Positions 1 through 6,856 are shown, counted from the first letter of the stretch. The stretch is 7,165 nucleotides of DNA from Rickettsia endosymbiont of Ixodes persulcatus (GCA_027293795.1 JAPYLE010000231.1:1-7165); one strand, 5' to 3'. Numbers and translations are program-made. The notes: generated by a model not told the origin, from the letters alone.

Positions 1-579
1 AATTATGTTTCAAGGGGTGCATTAAAGTTAATTGCCGCATTGGATGATTTTAAAATTACTCCTGAAAATTTAGTGTGTATTGATATCGGTAGTAGCACCG
101 GTGGTTTTACCCAAGTGTTACTTGAGCGTAAAGCAAAATTAATTTTTGCCGTAGATGTCGGTTATGGTGAGCTTCATCCTAAATTACGCGACAATTTGCA
201 AATTAAAGTGCTTGAGAAGACTAATGCACGATATTTAACCGATAAACAAATAACAATGGAGCCTGATTTAATTGTTTGTGATGCCAGCTTTATTAGTTTA
301 ACTACTATATTACCGACTTCACTAAATTTAGCTAAAGAAGATTGTATGCTTATTGCTTTAATAAAACCGCAATTTGAAGTCGAAAAACATGAGGTTGAAA
401 AAGACGGTATTATAAAAAATCCTATTTTACATCAAAAAGTATGCGATAAAATCAAAGATTGGCTTGAGAAAGAGCATAATTTTAAAATATTCGGTATAAT
501 AGAAAGCCCTATACTAGGTGCTAAGGGGAATAAAGAGTTTTTAATATGTGGAAAAAGAAAAAATGGCTATTTTCTATAA
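1..579 (+). CDS. tlyA: TlyA-family rRNA 2'-O-methyltransferase, 5'-partial
   Basis: The reading frame is open from the first base of the window, so the gene starts upstream. A TTG at 40 is in frame but is not a credible start, because the conserved TlyA motif YVSRGALKL is encoded before it. The 192 visible residues cover the FtsJ/RrmJ-like SAM-dependent methyltransferase domain. Seen in order: RGALKL with K9; the SAM-binding motif DIGSSTGGF (28-36); the TlyA signature DASFISL with D94; LIKPQFE with K122; and GNKEFL with E179. These four residues form the K-D-K-E catalytic tetrad of the family, so the enzyme looks intact. TlyA proteins are about 240-270 residues, so roughly 60 residues, the RNA-binding S4 domain, are missing at the left edge. 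Known members methylate 16S and/or 23S rRNA ribose. The older name 'hemolysin A' reflects a disputed activity. No terminator-like hairpin follows the stop. Confidence 0.93.
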   Translation, partial: NYVSRGALKLIAALDDFKITPENLVCIDIGSSTGGFTQVLLERKAKLIFAVDVGYGELHPKLRDNLQIKVLEKTNARYLTDKQITMEPDLIVCDASFISLTTILPTSLNLAKEDCMLIALIKPQFEVEKHEVEKDGIIKNPILHQKVCDKIKDWLEKEHNFKIFGIIESPILGAKGNKEFLICGKRKNGYFL

Positions 580-623
580 CTTATCCTTAATTGAATTATT
601 TTAGTAATGATTGCATCTTCTAA

Positions 624-1323
624 TGTATAATTACTGTTAAAATAGGAGAAAAATACAGTGAATTTACAGTTATAAAAACCGGTCATGATGAAGAAGGTCA
701 TTATTATGAATGTCTAATAAAGAAAAATCCTAATGGAACTGTAACAAAGTATTTATTTGATTCTGAAAATCAGCTAGTAAAAGTACATCCTGCGTATATT
801 GAGTCGGATATAGAAAGCAATAAAGATCTCATTCTTATCAGCGGTGGGTCAGGGAAAAGCCATTCTATTTCTAGGATTAATAGTATAACAAATGAAGAAA
901 ATATTAAGCTTCCCGCCGTTATCCACATTATTCACTCTACTAGAAATAAAAACAGTGACACATTTCAATTAGATGCAGCTGTAAAAAAATTAACTGATAT
1001 TACAGCAATATGTGATACTGAAATTCACTATGATAAATTTTATACTCAAGATACTTATGATAATATTAATGGGAACGATAATGTACATTATCATACCGGT
1101 AGAATAGCTGAAGAATTTTTATTAGGCATTTTAAAAGGTGAAACTTATGAAATTTGTGGTCCTAATTCTTTTAACAATTATGTGCAGCATATATTAGAAG
1201 AGAAAATAGGGTGTGTGTACTTTGATTCATGTAGAAGAATTTTGCTCATCAGGAGGAAATTATGATCCATCTCTAAGCGGGCAAGAGGGATTATCGAGTA
1301 TTTGTCCATTTATAAATATATAG
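624..1323 (+). pseudogene. Decayed flavodoxin/ferredoxin-NAD(P) reductase-like gene
   Basis: A frame open from just after the stop at 621 to the TGA at 1263-1265 gives 213 codons, with no ATG, GTG or TTG until very near its end. It therefore has no usable start. The product resembles the FAD/NAD-binding reductase superfamily (flavohemoprotein, BenC and Hcr-type reductases). Near the start it has GEKYS (an RxYS-like FAD site) and PNGTVTKYLFD. It then has LILISGGSG at the start of the NAD-binding domain, AVIHIIHSTRN, and the C-terminal EICGPNSFNNYVQHIL. The canonical end, resembling IHVEEF, lies in a different frame (1210-1323, stop TAG at 1321) after a GTGTGTGT run, so the gene is also frameshifted. 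About the first 50-60 residues of a normal FAD domain are absent. The usual GGSGI(T/A)P motif reads GGSGKSH. Family assignment is from motifs by eye; the exact enzyme is not identified. Base composition matches the neighbours. Confidence 0.75.
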
Positions 1324-1330
1324 TTTTACA

Positions 1331-1495
1331 ATCAGACCACGATATGACACAGAGGGCTTTTTTCGAGCCATGCAATAAAGCCGCTTTTAGCCAAGAATGA
1401 CATCGGTAGTCTAATAACAAGGTTTTTCCGCCCCCCGCGGGAAGATATTGTTGCGTGGATCGAGAAAAGCCCTCTGTATCATATCATGGCTTGAC
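1331..1495. repeat. Long imperfect inverted-repeat element (48-nt arms)
   Basis: Positions 1331-1378 pair with 1448-1495 as an inverted repeat, matching at 39 of 48 positions by hand count, around a 69-nt centre. The shared core includes cagagggcttt and tgcaa. The centre holds a short GC-rich palindrome, cccgcggg (1434-1441). There is no open frame of note. It resembles the Rickettsia palindromic elements as a class; I cannot assign a numbered family. Most mismatches are transitions, as expected for an old decaying insertion or for compensated stem pairs. Related fragments occur at about 1551-1590, 6680-6697 and 6820-6856. Confidence 0.7.
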
Positions 1496-1590
1496 CATAG
1501 AATCTAAAAAATAACTTGTAGTAGTCAAATTTTCTGGATACCATGATTAAGTCGTGGTATGACAGAGGTGAAATCGATCCACTTAACAAC
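1484..1590. repeat. Degenerate fragments of dispersed palindromic repeats
   Basis: The stretch tcatggcttgaccatag and the following aaaataacttgtagta recur in diverged form after infB at about 6595-6640. At 1538-1563 there is an imperfect hairpin, ataccatga / tcgtggtat. From 1551 to 1590 the sequence resembles an arm of the neighbouring inverted-repeat element (gtggtatgacagagg ... tcgatccac ... aacaa), but with internal losses. This reads as fused or nested repeat remnants. No coding potential is visible. Confidence 0.5.
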
Positions 1591-1592
1591 GC

Positions 1593-1716
1593 TTTCCCGC
1601 GGAGGCGGGAATCTAGAAAATAACCTTAATATTAGGTACATATTTGATAAAATAAACATATAAAAAATTTGTTTTTATATGTTTTCCTGGATTCCCGCTT
1701 CTGCAGGAATGACAAT
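1593..1716 (-). repeat. Rickettsia-type palindromic repeat, copy A (reverse orientation)
   Basis: This is one of three copies in the window of a 107-131 bp element; this copy lies in the opposite orientation to those at 3874 and 6709. One end is a perfect 7-bp hairpin (ttcccgc at 1594-1600 with gcgggaa at 1605-1611). The other end is ggattcccgcttctgcagg...aatgac (1689-1713). Between them is an AT-rich hairpin with 13-bp perfect arms (1654-1666 and 1672-1684). The block taaccttaatatt (1621-1633) is shared, as its complement, with copy C. The 'ggattcccgc...gcgggaatgac' ends are characteristic of Rickettsia intergenic repeats. The family label is inferred by resemblance. Confidence 0.75.
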
Positions 1717-1744
1717 ATAAGTACGAAAAAGATGAAGTTAAATA

Positions 1745-1773
1745 TTGCTTATATATTCCAATTAGTGTATTTT
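1745..1773 (+). promoter_or_regulatory. Weak candidate sigma70-type promoter before rimP
   Basis: TTGCTT (1745-1750) and TATTTT (1768-1773) are 17 bp apart, in the repeat-free 130 bp before rimP. Each hexamer only partly matches consensus, and in DNA this AT-rich such matches arise easily. If it is used, transcription would begin near 1780 and run through the terminator-like hairpin at 1806-1829 before reaching rimP. A TATAAA at 1790-1795 has no good partner at -35. Confidence 0.2.
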
Positions 1774-1805
1774 CGTTACGGATAAGCATTATAAAAATTA
1801 TAGAT

Positions 1806-1829
1806 AGGTGGGTTTATCCCACCTTTTTT
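1806..1829 (+). terminator. Intrinsic terminator-like hairpin just upstream of rimP
   Basis: The arm aggtggg (1806-1812) pairs perfectly with cccacct (1818-1824) across a 5-nt loop. A run of six T (1824-1829) begins at the last base of the stem. This is the textbook rho-independent layout and stands out in an AT-rich spacer. It ends only 16 nt before the rimP ATG. It could end transcription from the tlyA side, or act as a conditional attenuator in the rimP-nusA-infB leader. The sequence does not decide between these. Confidence 0.75.
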
Positions 1830-1845
1830 GTTATAAACATCGAAT

Positions 1846-2331
1846 ATGCAAACTATTGAACAACAAATAACAAATGTAATAGAAGAATCCTTGATGGATA
1901 TGGGGTACGAGTTAGTTCTTGTTAAGTTTAAAGGTGTTAACTCTAAAGTAGTTGAGATATTGATTGATAGCTTAAACTGCGAAAAAGTATCTGTGGAAGA
2001 TTGTACTAAAGCAAGTAGGACTGTTTCCGCTATTCTAGATGTTGAAAATTTAATAGAAGATGCATATTCTTTAGAAGTAGCATCAAGCGGCCTTGAACGT
2101 CCGTTAGTAAAGTTTGAAAATTATAATAGATTTTTAGGAAGAGAAGTTAAAATCAAACTTAAAGAATTATTGAATGACAAAACCTGCTATCAGGGTAAAA
2201 TAATTAAAGCCGAAAATAATAAAATATATTTAAAATGTGAAGAACAAGAAGTACTAATTGATTATGATTTAATTAAAAATGCTAATCTAGTTTTAACGGA
2301 AGAAATATTTAAAAAATTGCTAAAGCAATAA
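1846..2331 (+). CDS. rimP: Ribosome maturation factor RimP
   Basis: The product is 161 residues, close to the usual 150-160 for RimP (formerly YhbC/P15a), which binds the 30S subunit and is needed for its late maturation. The N-terminal alpha/beta domain is recognisable by DMGYELVLVKF (18-28), the I-D strand after it, and the conserved central stretch around LEVASSGLERPL (76-87), where family members have the S-P-G-x-(D/E)-R-P-L motif. Here P is replaced by S (ASSGLERPL). The C-terminal SH3-like domain follows (from about 95). The ATG has no clear Shine-Dalgarno sequence, and a terminator-like hairpin ends 16 nt before it. Position directly ahead of nusA is the standard bacterial arrangement and supports the call. 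The gap to nusA is 10 bp, so the two are surely co-transcribed. Confidence 0.93.
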   Translation: MQTIEQQITNVIEESLMDMGYELVLVKFKGVNSKVVEILIDSLNCEKVSVEDCTKASRTVSAILDVENLIEDAYSLEVASSGLERPLVKFENYNRFLGREVKIKLKELLNDKTCYQGKIIKAENNKIYLKCEEQEVLIDYDLIKNANLVLTEEIFKKLLKQ

Positions 2332-2341
2332 GAGATAATTT

Positions 2342-3853
2342 ATGTCTAATATAGGTAATGTGGAAATTTTACAAATTATAGATTCTGTAGCGCGCGAGAA
2401 AGGAATATCAAAAGAAATTTTAATTTCAACGGTTGAACAAGCGGTACAAGTAGCAGGACGAAAAAAATACGGTAATGAATATAATATTAAAGCTCAGATA
2501 AATAGGAAAACCGGTGAGATAAATCTTTTGAGGATCTTAAAAATAGTAGAAAATGTAGAAGATTACTTAACGCAACTCTCATTTGAAGAAGCTTTAATAA
2601 AAAATCCAGAAGCTAAAATCGGTGATGAGATATATGAATGTTTACCGCCGATTGATCATGCTAGAGTATCGGCTCAAACTGCAAAACAAGTTATAACTCA
2701 ACGTGTTATAGAAGCTGAACGTGAAAAACAATATCATGACTTTAAAGATAGAAAAGGCGAAATTATAAACGGGATAGTTAAGAGAATAGAATACGGTGAT
2801 ATAATAGTCGATCTAAGTCGTGCTGAAGCAATAATAAAAAAAGATCAATTAATTAAGGGCGAGAATTTTAAACCTAATGATCGTATAAAAGCATATGTAC
2901 AGGATGTAAGGCAAGAAACAAAAGGACCTCAAATTTTCTTGTCTAGAGTAGATAACCAAATGCTGGTTAAGCTATTTCAGCTAGAGGTACCTGAAATTCT
3001 TGAAGATATTATTCAAATAAAATCGGTAGCACGTGATCCTGGTTCAAAAGCAAAAATAGCGGTATTTGCTTCGGATAGTAGTATAGATCCCATAGGCTCA
3101 TGCGTAGGTATTAGAGGTAATAGAGTAAAAGCCGTAACAAATGAGTTAAACGGAGAGAAAATTGATATAGTATTATGGAGTAATGATCTTGCACAGTTTA
3201 TAGTTAATGCTCTTGCACCGCTTGCAGCTGCTGAAATCACAAAAATTTTGATTGATGAGGATAGGCATAAGGTAGAAGTAGTAGTTTCGCAAGAAAATCA
3301 AAGTATTGCAATAGGTAGAAGAGGGCAGAATGTCCGCTTAGCTTCTAAGCTTACCAGTTGGAATATCGACATAATGACCGAAGAGCAAGAGTCAAAAAGA
3401 AGAAATGAAGAATTCTTAACTTCTACGGAATTATTTATGGAAGCTTTGGATGTTGAAGAAGTTATAGGTCAGCTTTTATCGGTAACGGGATTTAATTCGG
3501 TAGAACAAATTGCAAGTAGTGAGATTAGTACTTTAACAAGAATTGAAGGTTTTGAGGAAGAACTTGCCATAGAGATCAAAAATCGAGCTATTAATTACGT
3601 TGACCTTAAAAATGAAAAGATTATCAAAAAGTTAGAGGAGCTGGGAGTTGAGCAAGAATTAATAGATATATTAGAATTACCGCTTGAATTAATATTAAAA
3701 TTTGCCGAATATGGTATAAAGACCATAGAAGATTTAGGAGAGATGTGCGTAAATGAATTTAAAAATTTAGCTCCAAATTCTAATATAACGGACGAAAATA
3801 TTAAATTGCTGATTAAAACTGCTAGACAGCATGGCGAATTAAAAGGTAATTAG
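2342..3853 (+). CDS. nusA: Transcription termination/antitermination protein NusA
   Basis: The product is 503 residues, about E. coli size (495). Domains in order: N-terminal RNA-polymerase-binding domain (about 1-130, with VEQAVQVAGRKKYG typical of the family); S1 RNA-binding domain (about 136-200, GEIINGIVKRIEYGDIIVDL); KH1 (about 202-280, IGSCVGIRGNRV at 251-262); KH2 (about 281-348, AIGRRGQNVRLASKL at 323-337); then two helix-hairpin-helix acidic repeats (about 365-420 and 430-495). NusA binds RNA polymerase and nascent RNA in the cytoplasm and modulates pausing, intrinsic termination and rRNA antitermination. The start follows the rimP stop by 10 bp with a weak purine-rich site (aagaga). 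The full domain set argues for a functional gene. In other bacteria NusA influences expression of its own operon, which is relevant to the hairpin before rimP. Confidence 0.97.
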   Translation: MSNIGNVEILQIIDSVAREKGISKEILISTVEQAVQVAGRKKYGNEYNIKAQINRKTGEINLLRILKIVENVEDYLTQLSFEEALIKNPEAKIGDEIYECLPPIDHARVSAQTAKQVITQRVIEAEREKQYHDFKDRKGEIINGIVKRIEYGDIIVDLSRAEAIIKKDQLIKGENFKPNDRIKAYVQDVRQETKGPQIFLSRVDNQMLVKLFQLEVPEILEDIIQIKSVARDPGSKAKIAVFASDSSIDPIGSCVGIRGNRVKAVTNELNGEKIDIVLWSNDLAQFIVNALAPLAAAEITKILIDEDRHKVEVVVSQENQSIAIGRRGQNVRLASKLTSWNIDIMTEEQESKRRNEEFLTSTELFMEALDVEEVIGQLLSVTGFNSVEQIASSEISTLTRIEGFEEELAIEIKNRAINYVDLKNEKIIKKLEELGVEQELIDILELPLELILKFAEYGIKTIEDLGEMCVNEFKNLAPNSNITDENIKLLIKTARQHGELKGN

Positions 3854-3873
3854 AGGATTGGGTGAGGGGGTGT

Positions 3874-4004
3874 ATGTCATTCCTACGAAAGCAGGAAGTA
3901 AGAAAAAACCTATAAAAACAAGTTTTTATAGGTTTATTTTATCAAGTATGTCCTGTTATTATTAGAATATTTATTCTGGATTCCCGCTTCCACGGAAATA
4001 ACAT
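3874..4004 (+). repeat. Palindromic repeat, copy B, inside the nusA-infB spacer
   Basis: This copy fills 131 of the 221 bp between nusA and infB. The outer ends are inverted repeats of each other (atgtcattcctacgaaagcagg at the left against the complement of the right end near 3978-4004). A perfect 14-bp stem with a 2-nt loop lies inside (3906-3919 with 3922-3935). The block ggtttattttatcaa (3931-3945) is shared with copies A and C. Because nusA and infB lie in the same direction, this element is probably transcribed as part of the operon messenger and would fold as RNA. Confidence 0.8.
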
Positions 4005-4060
4005 CAGCACAGAATTATACAATTAGCTTTTCTTCGTAATAGACGGGGAAAACAGAAACA

Positions 4061-4066
4061 CAAAGG
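4061..4066 (+). promoter_or_regulatory. Ribosome binding site of infB
   Basis: The sequence caaagg ends 8 nt before the infB ATG at 4075. It is the best Shine-Dalgarno match among the three operon genes and supports that start. It lies downstream of, and outside, the palindromic repeat in the spacer. Confidence 0.55.
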
Positions 4067-4074
4067 TTTTAAAT

Positions 4075-6564
4075 ATGACGGATAACCAGGAAATCAAACC
4101 CAAAAAGTTGACACTTGGCAATTCAAAATTATCGCTTAATAAGTCTTTTGACTCTCTTACAGGAGCTCAAAGCTTTGTTAATGCTAAATCTAAAACGCTA
4201 GTAGAAGTTAGAAAAAGCTCTACCGGTAGTACTACTACCCTTTCATTAAATAAAGAGAGAAATAGCTTAGATCAAACTGTTATTGATGCCAATAAGGAAG
4301 AATTTAACAGACGTTTATCGATTCTTAAAAAGGCTGCTGAGCAATCTAAATTAAATGACCTTTCACAAATAAACACTTTAAGTAAACTTGCAAGTATTAA
4401 CCAGTCTGCTAACTCAAAAATAGAAACTCTAGAAACTGATAAAGAAGTTGAACAAAAACAGCAAAATACCAAAGAAAATAAAGTAGAAATTAGTGCTAAA
4501 ATCGTTCAAGGTGATGAAGATATACCGCCGCAAATACCTAAAAAGAAAGAAGAAACTTTTGTAAAGTCTCCTTTAGTAGGAATGCGAACACGTTACGGTA
4601 TAGAATCAGAGAAAGAGTTAGATAAAACAGCAGAGAGTAAAGTAGTTGCACCAAAGATTAAGCTAGAAGAACCGAAAAAATTCAAAAAAGCTGATCTTTT
4701 CAATATGCTTAGTGATGATGGTAGTGGTAGAACTAGAAGTCTTGCTTCTATAAAAAGAGCAAGGGAAAAAGAAAAACGTAAATTAGTATCGCAAGCACCC
4801 GAGAAAGTATATAGAGAAGTGACGATACCGGAAGTTATCGGAGTCGGTGATCTTGCAAATGCTATGTCTGAAAGAGTGGCTGATGTAATTAAAGAACTAA
4901 TGAAGCTTGGTATTCTTGCTAATGCCAACCAAGCAATAGATGCCGATACGGCGGAACTAGTTGCAACAAATTTAGGGCATACGGTAAAAAGAGTCCAAGA
5001 ATCAGATGTTGAAAATGTTTTAATTAGTGATGATAAGGTTGAAGATTTAAGAACACGTGCACCGGTTGTGACGGTAATGGGACATGTAGATCACGGTAAA
5101 ACCTCATTACTTGACGCTCTTAAATCTACAGATATTGCTGCAGGTGAACTAGGCGGAATTACTCAACATATCGGTGCTTATAGAGTAACTCTTGCAGACG
5201 GTAGAGCAATTACTTTTATTGATACTCCCGGGCATGAAGCTTTTTCGGAAATGCGGTCAAGAGGTGCTAAAGTAACGGATATAGTTATTATAGTAGTCGC
5301 AGCAGATGATGGAATCAAAACACAAACGGTTGAAGCAATTAATCATGCGAAAGCAGCCGGTGTTCCTATAATTGTTGCTATTAATAAGATTGATAAGCCT
5401 GATATTGATATTGAGCGTGTAAAAAATGAGTTATATATTCATGAAATTATTGGCGAAGAAGCAGGGGGTGACGTTATGGTTATTCCTATCTCGGCACTAA
5501 AGAAAATTAACCTAGATAAACTTGAGGAAGCAATTTTATTAATTGCAGAAATGCAGGATTTAAAAGCAAGCCCTTTCGGTTCGGCTGCCGGTGTTGTAAT
5601 CGAGTCAAAAATTGAAAAAGGAAGAGGAACGCTAACCACTATATTAGTTCAGCGAGGTACTTTAAAAAACGGTGATATTATAATAGCCGGTACTTCTTAC
5701 GGTAAAGTTAAAAAAATGACTAATGATAAGGGACTAGAAATAGCGGGAGCAACTCCTTCTGTTCCTGTAGAAATTCAAGGTTTAAATGAAGTGCCTTTTG
5801 CCGGTGATAAATTTAACGTAGTACAAAACGAGAAACAAGCAAAAGATATAGCTGAATATAGAATGCGTCTTGCTAAAGAAAAGAAAATATCTATTGCTCC
5901 GCGTTCAAGTTTAGAAGATTTATTTTTGAAAGCTTCCGGTAATAGTAAAATTAAGGAATTACCTTTAATTATTAAAGGTGATGTTCATGGTTCGGTTGAA
6001 GCTATTTCGGGTAGCTTATTAAAATTACCAAGTGATGAGATAAAACTGCGTATACTTCATAGCGGTGTAGGTCCGATAACGGAATCCGATATATCTCTTG
6101 CACATGCTTCTTCGGCTATTATTGTCGGCTTTAATGTTAGAGTAGGGGCAAATGCCTTAACTGCTGCAGAAAAAGAAAAAGTTGATATTAGATATTATAG
6201 TATAATATATAATTTAATTGATGACATAAAAGCCATTATGAGCGGTATGCTTGACCCGATTGTCAGAGAGCAATATATTGGAAGCGTAGAAATTAGACAG
6301 GTATTTAATATTACCAAAGTCGGGAAAATTGCCGGTACCTATGTAACTAAAGGGATTATTAAGAAAGGAGCGGGCGTACGCCTATTACGTGATAATATAG
6401 TCATTCATGAAGGAAAACTCAAAACCTTAAAACGCTTTAAAGATGAAGTTAAAGAAGTTAGAGAAGGGTATGAGTGCGGTATAGCATTTGAAAATTACGA
6501 AGATATTAGAGAAAATGACGTAGTTGAAGTTTTTGAGCTAATTCAAGAACGGAGACAATTATAG
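4075..6564 (+). CDS. infB: Translation initiation factor IF-2
   Basis: The product is 829 residues, within the usual range for proteobacterial IF2. The N-terminal 250 residues are a charged, low-complexity, Lys/Glu-rich region. An IF2_N-like helical segment follows (about 250-312: TIPEVIGVGDLANAMS...VADVIKELMKLG). The GTPase domain is complete: G1 GHVDHGKT (336-343), G2 GGITQHIG (360-367), G3 DTPGH (383-387), G4 NKID (437-440) and G5 SAL (473-475). Translational beta-barrel domain II, domain III and the C-terminal initiator-tRNA-binding domain follow (for example GDVHGSVEAI and YECGIAFENYEDI). IF2 brings fMet-tRNA to the 30S subunit and promotes 50S joining. It is the third gene of the operon, 221 bp after nusA. 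No obvious terminator directly follows the TAG. Confidence 0.97.
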   Translation: MTDNQEIKPKKLTLGNSKLSLNKSFDSLTGAQSFVNAKSKTLVEVRKSSTGSTTTLSLNKERNSLDQTVIDANKEEFNRRLSILKKAAEQSKLNDLSQINTLSKLASINQSANSKIETLETDKEVEQKQQNTKENKVEISAKIVQGDEDIPPQIPKKKEETFVKSPLVGMRTRYGIESEKELDKTAESKVVAPKIKLEEPKKFKKADLFNMLSDDGSGRTRSLASIKRAREKEKRKLVSQAPEKVYREVTIPEVIGVGDLANAMSERVADVIKELMKLGILANANQAIDADTAELVATNLGHTVKRVQESDVENVLISDDKVEDLRTRAPVVTVMGHVDHGKTSLLDALKSTDIAAGELGGITQHIGAYRVTLADGRAITFIDTPGHEAFSEMRSRGAKVTDIVIIVVAADDGIKTQTVEAINHAKAAGVPIIVAINKIDKPDIDIERVKNELYIHEIIGEEAGGDVMVIPISALKKINLDKLEEAILLIAEMQDLKASPFGSAAGVVIESKIEKGRGTLTTILVQRGTLKNGDIIIAGTSYGKVKKMTNDKGLEIAGATPSVPVEIQGLNEVPFAGDKFNVVQNEKQAKDIAEYRMRLAKEKKISIAPRSSLEDLFLKASGNSKIKELPLIIKGDVHGSVEAISGSLLKLPSDEIKLRILHSGVGPITESDISLAHASSAIIVGFNVRVGANALTAAEKEKVDIRYYSIIYNLIDDIKAIMSGMLDPIVREQYIGSVEIRQVFNITKVGKIAGTYVTKGIIKKGAGVRLLRDNIVIHEGKLKTLKRFKDEVKEVREGYECGIAFENYEDIRENDVVEVFELIQERRQL

Positions 6565-6585
6565 TGATTAATAATTGCTTATAAT

Positions 6586-6702
6586 ATTGTCACCCCGTGG
6601 CTTGATCACAGTATCCAAAAATATAACTTATAGTACTAATAATTTTAGTATTTTTAACTGGATCCCGCTACAAGCTCAGCATTGTTGCGTGGATCGGTAG
6701 TA
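6586..6702. repeat. Degenerate repeat fragments downstream of infB
   Basis: Positions about 6595-6640 (cgtggcttgatcacag, then ataacttatagta) are a diverged direct repeat of 1484-1524. The piece attgttgcgtggatcg (6681-6696) is nearly the same as ttgttgcgtggatcg at 1448-1462, the right arm of the long inverted-repeat element. The rest of that element is not recognisable here. No open frame of interest is present. Confidence 0.5.
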
Positions 6703-6708
6703 CTCTTT

Positions 6709-6815
6709 ATGTCATTGCAGGAATCCAGTAAAACCCATAAAAAACTTATTTTTTAGGTTTATTTTGTCAATATTAAGGTTATTTTTTTGGATTCCCGCCT
6801 TCGCGGGAATGACAT
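6709..6815 (+). repeat. Palindromic repeat, copy C
   Basis: This is the shortest copy (107 bp), in the same orientation as copy B. The right end is a perfect 8-bp hairpin (attcccgc at 6791-6798 with gcgggaat at 6803-6810) followed by gacat; the left end is atgtcattgcagg. Against copies A and B it has lost a few bases in the left hairpin and about a dozen after tttgtcaa. The block tattaaggttatttt (6770-6784) matches the complement in copy A. The inner hairpin is imperfect. The well-preserved right end suggests a younger or constrained end. Confidence 0.75.
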
Positions 6816-6819
6816 CTAG

Positions 6820-6856
6820 TTCCATGCAACAAAGCCTCGCTTCTGCGGGCATGACA
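6820..6856 (+). repeat. Isolated repeat end fragment
   Basis: The sequence ccatgcaacaaagcc (6823-6837) matches ccatgcaataaagcc at 1368-1382 in the left arm of the long inverted-repeat element. It is followed by gcttctgcgggcatgacat, the terminal signature of the other repeat family. It appears to be a junction or remnant of two elements. Confidence 0.45.

Noticed and set aside
40..579. TTG at 40 as the start of tlyA
   Set aside because: The frame is open to the window edge and the conserved catalytic YVSRGALKL motif is encoded upstream of the TTG, so it is an internal leucine codon.
834..860. GGSGKS in the reductase remnant as a P-loop ATPase motif
   Set aside because: The residue five before the final glycine is not A or G, no Walker B follows, and the flanking motifs fit an NAD-binding reductase domain.
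1077..1092. Perfect 16-bp palindrome GATAATGTACATTATC as an operator
   Set aside because: It lies inside the decayed reductase coding frame, with no promoter nearby; AT-rich palindromes of this length can arise by chance.
1434..1441. cccgcggg palindrome as a specific regulatory site
   Set aside because: It sits in the centre of a repeat element and is too short to support a call.
1331..1716. Repeats before rimP as a CRISPR array
   Set aside because: The repeats are few, diverged, differently oriented and not evenly spaced, and there are no cas genes in the window.
3013..3240. Open frames on the minus strand within nusA and infB (for example 3013-3240, 4593-4928)
   Set aside because: They are complementary shadows of conserved domains, with low-complexity Ser/Ala/Leu-rich products and no family resemblance.
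3906..3940. Inner hairpin of the spacer repeat as the nusA terminator
   Set aside because: The stem is almost entirely A/T, the following T-run is interrupted, and the same hairpin recurs as part of a dispersed repeat, so termination is not supported.
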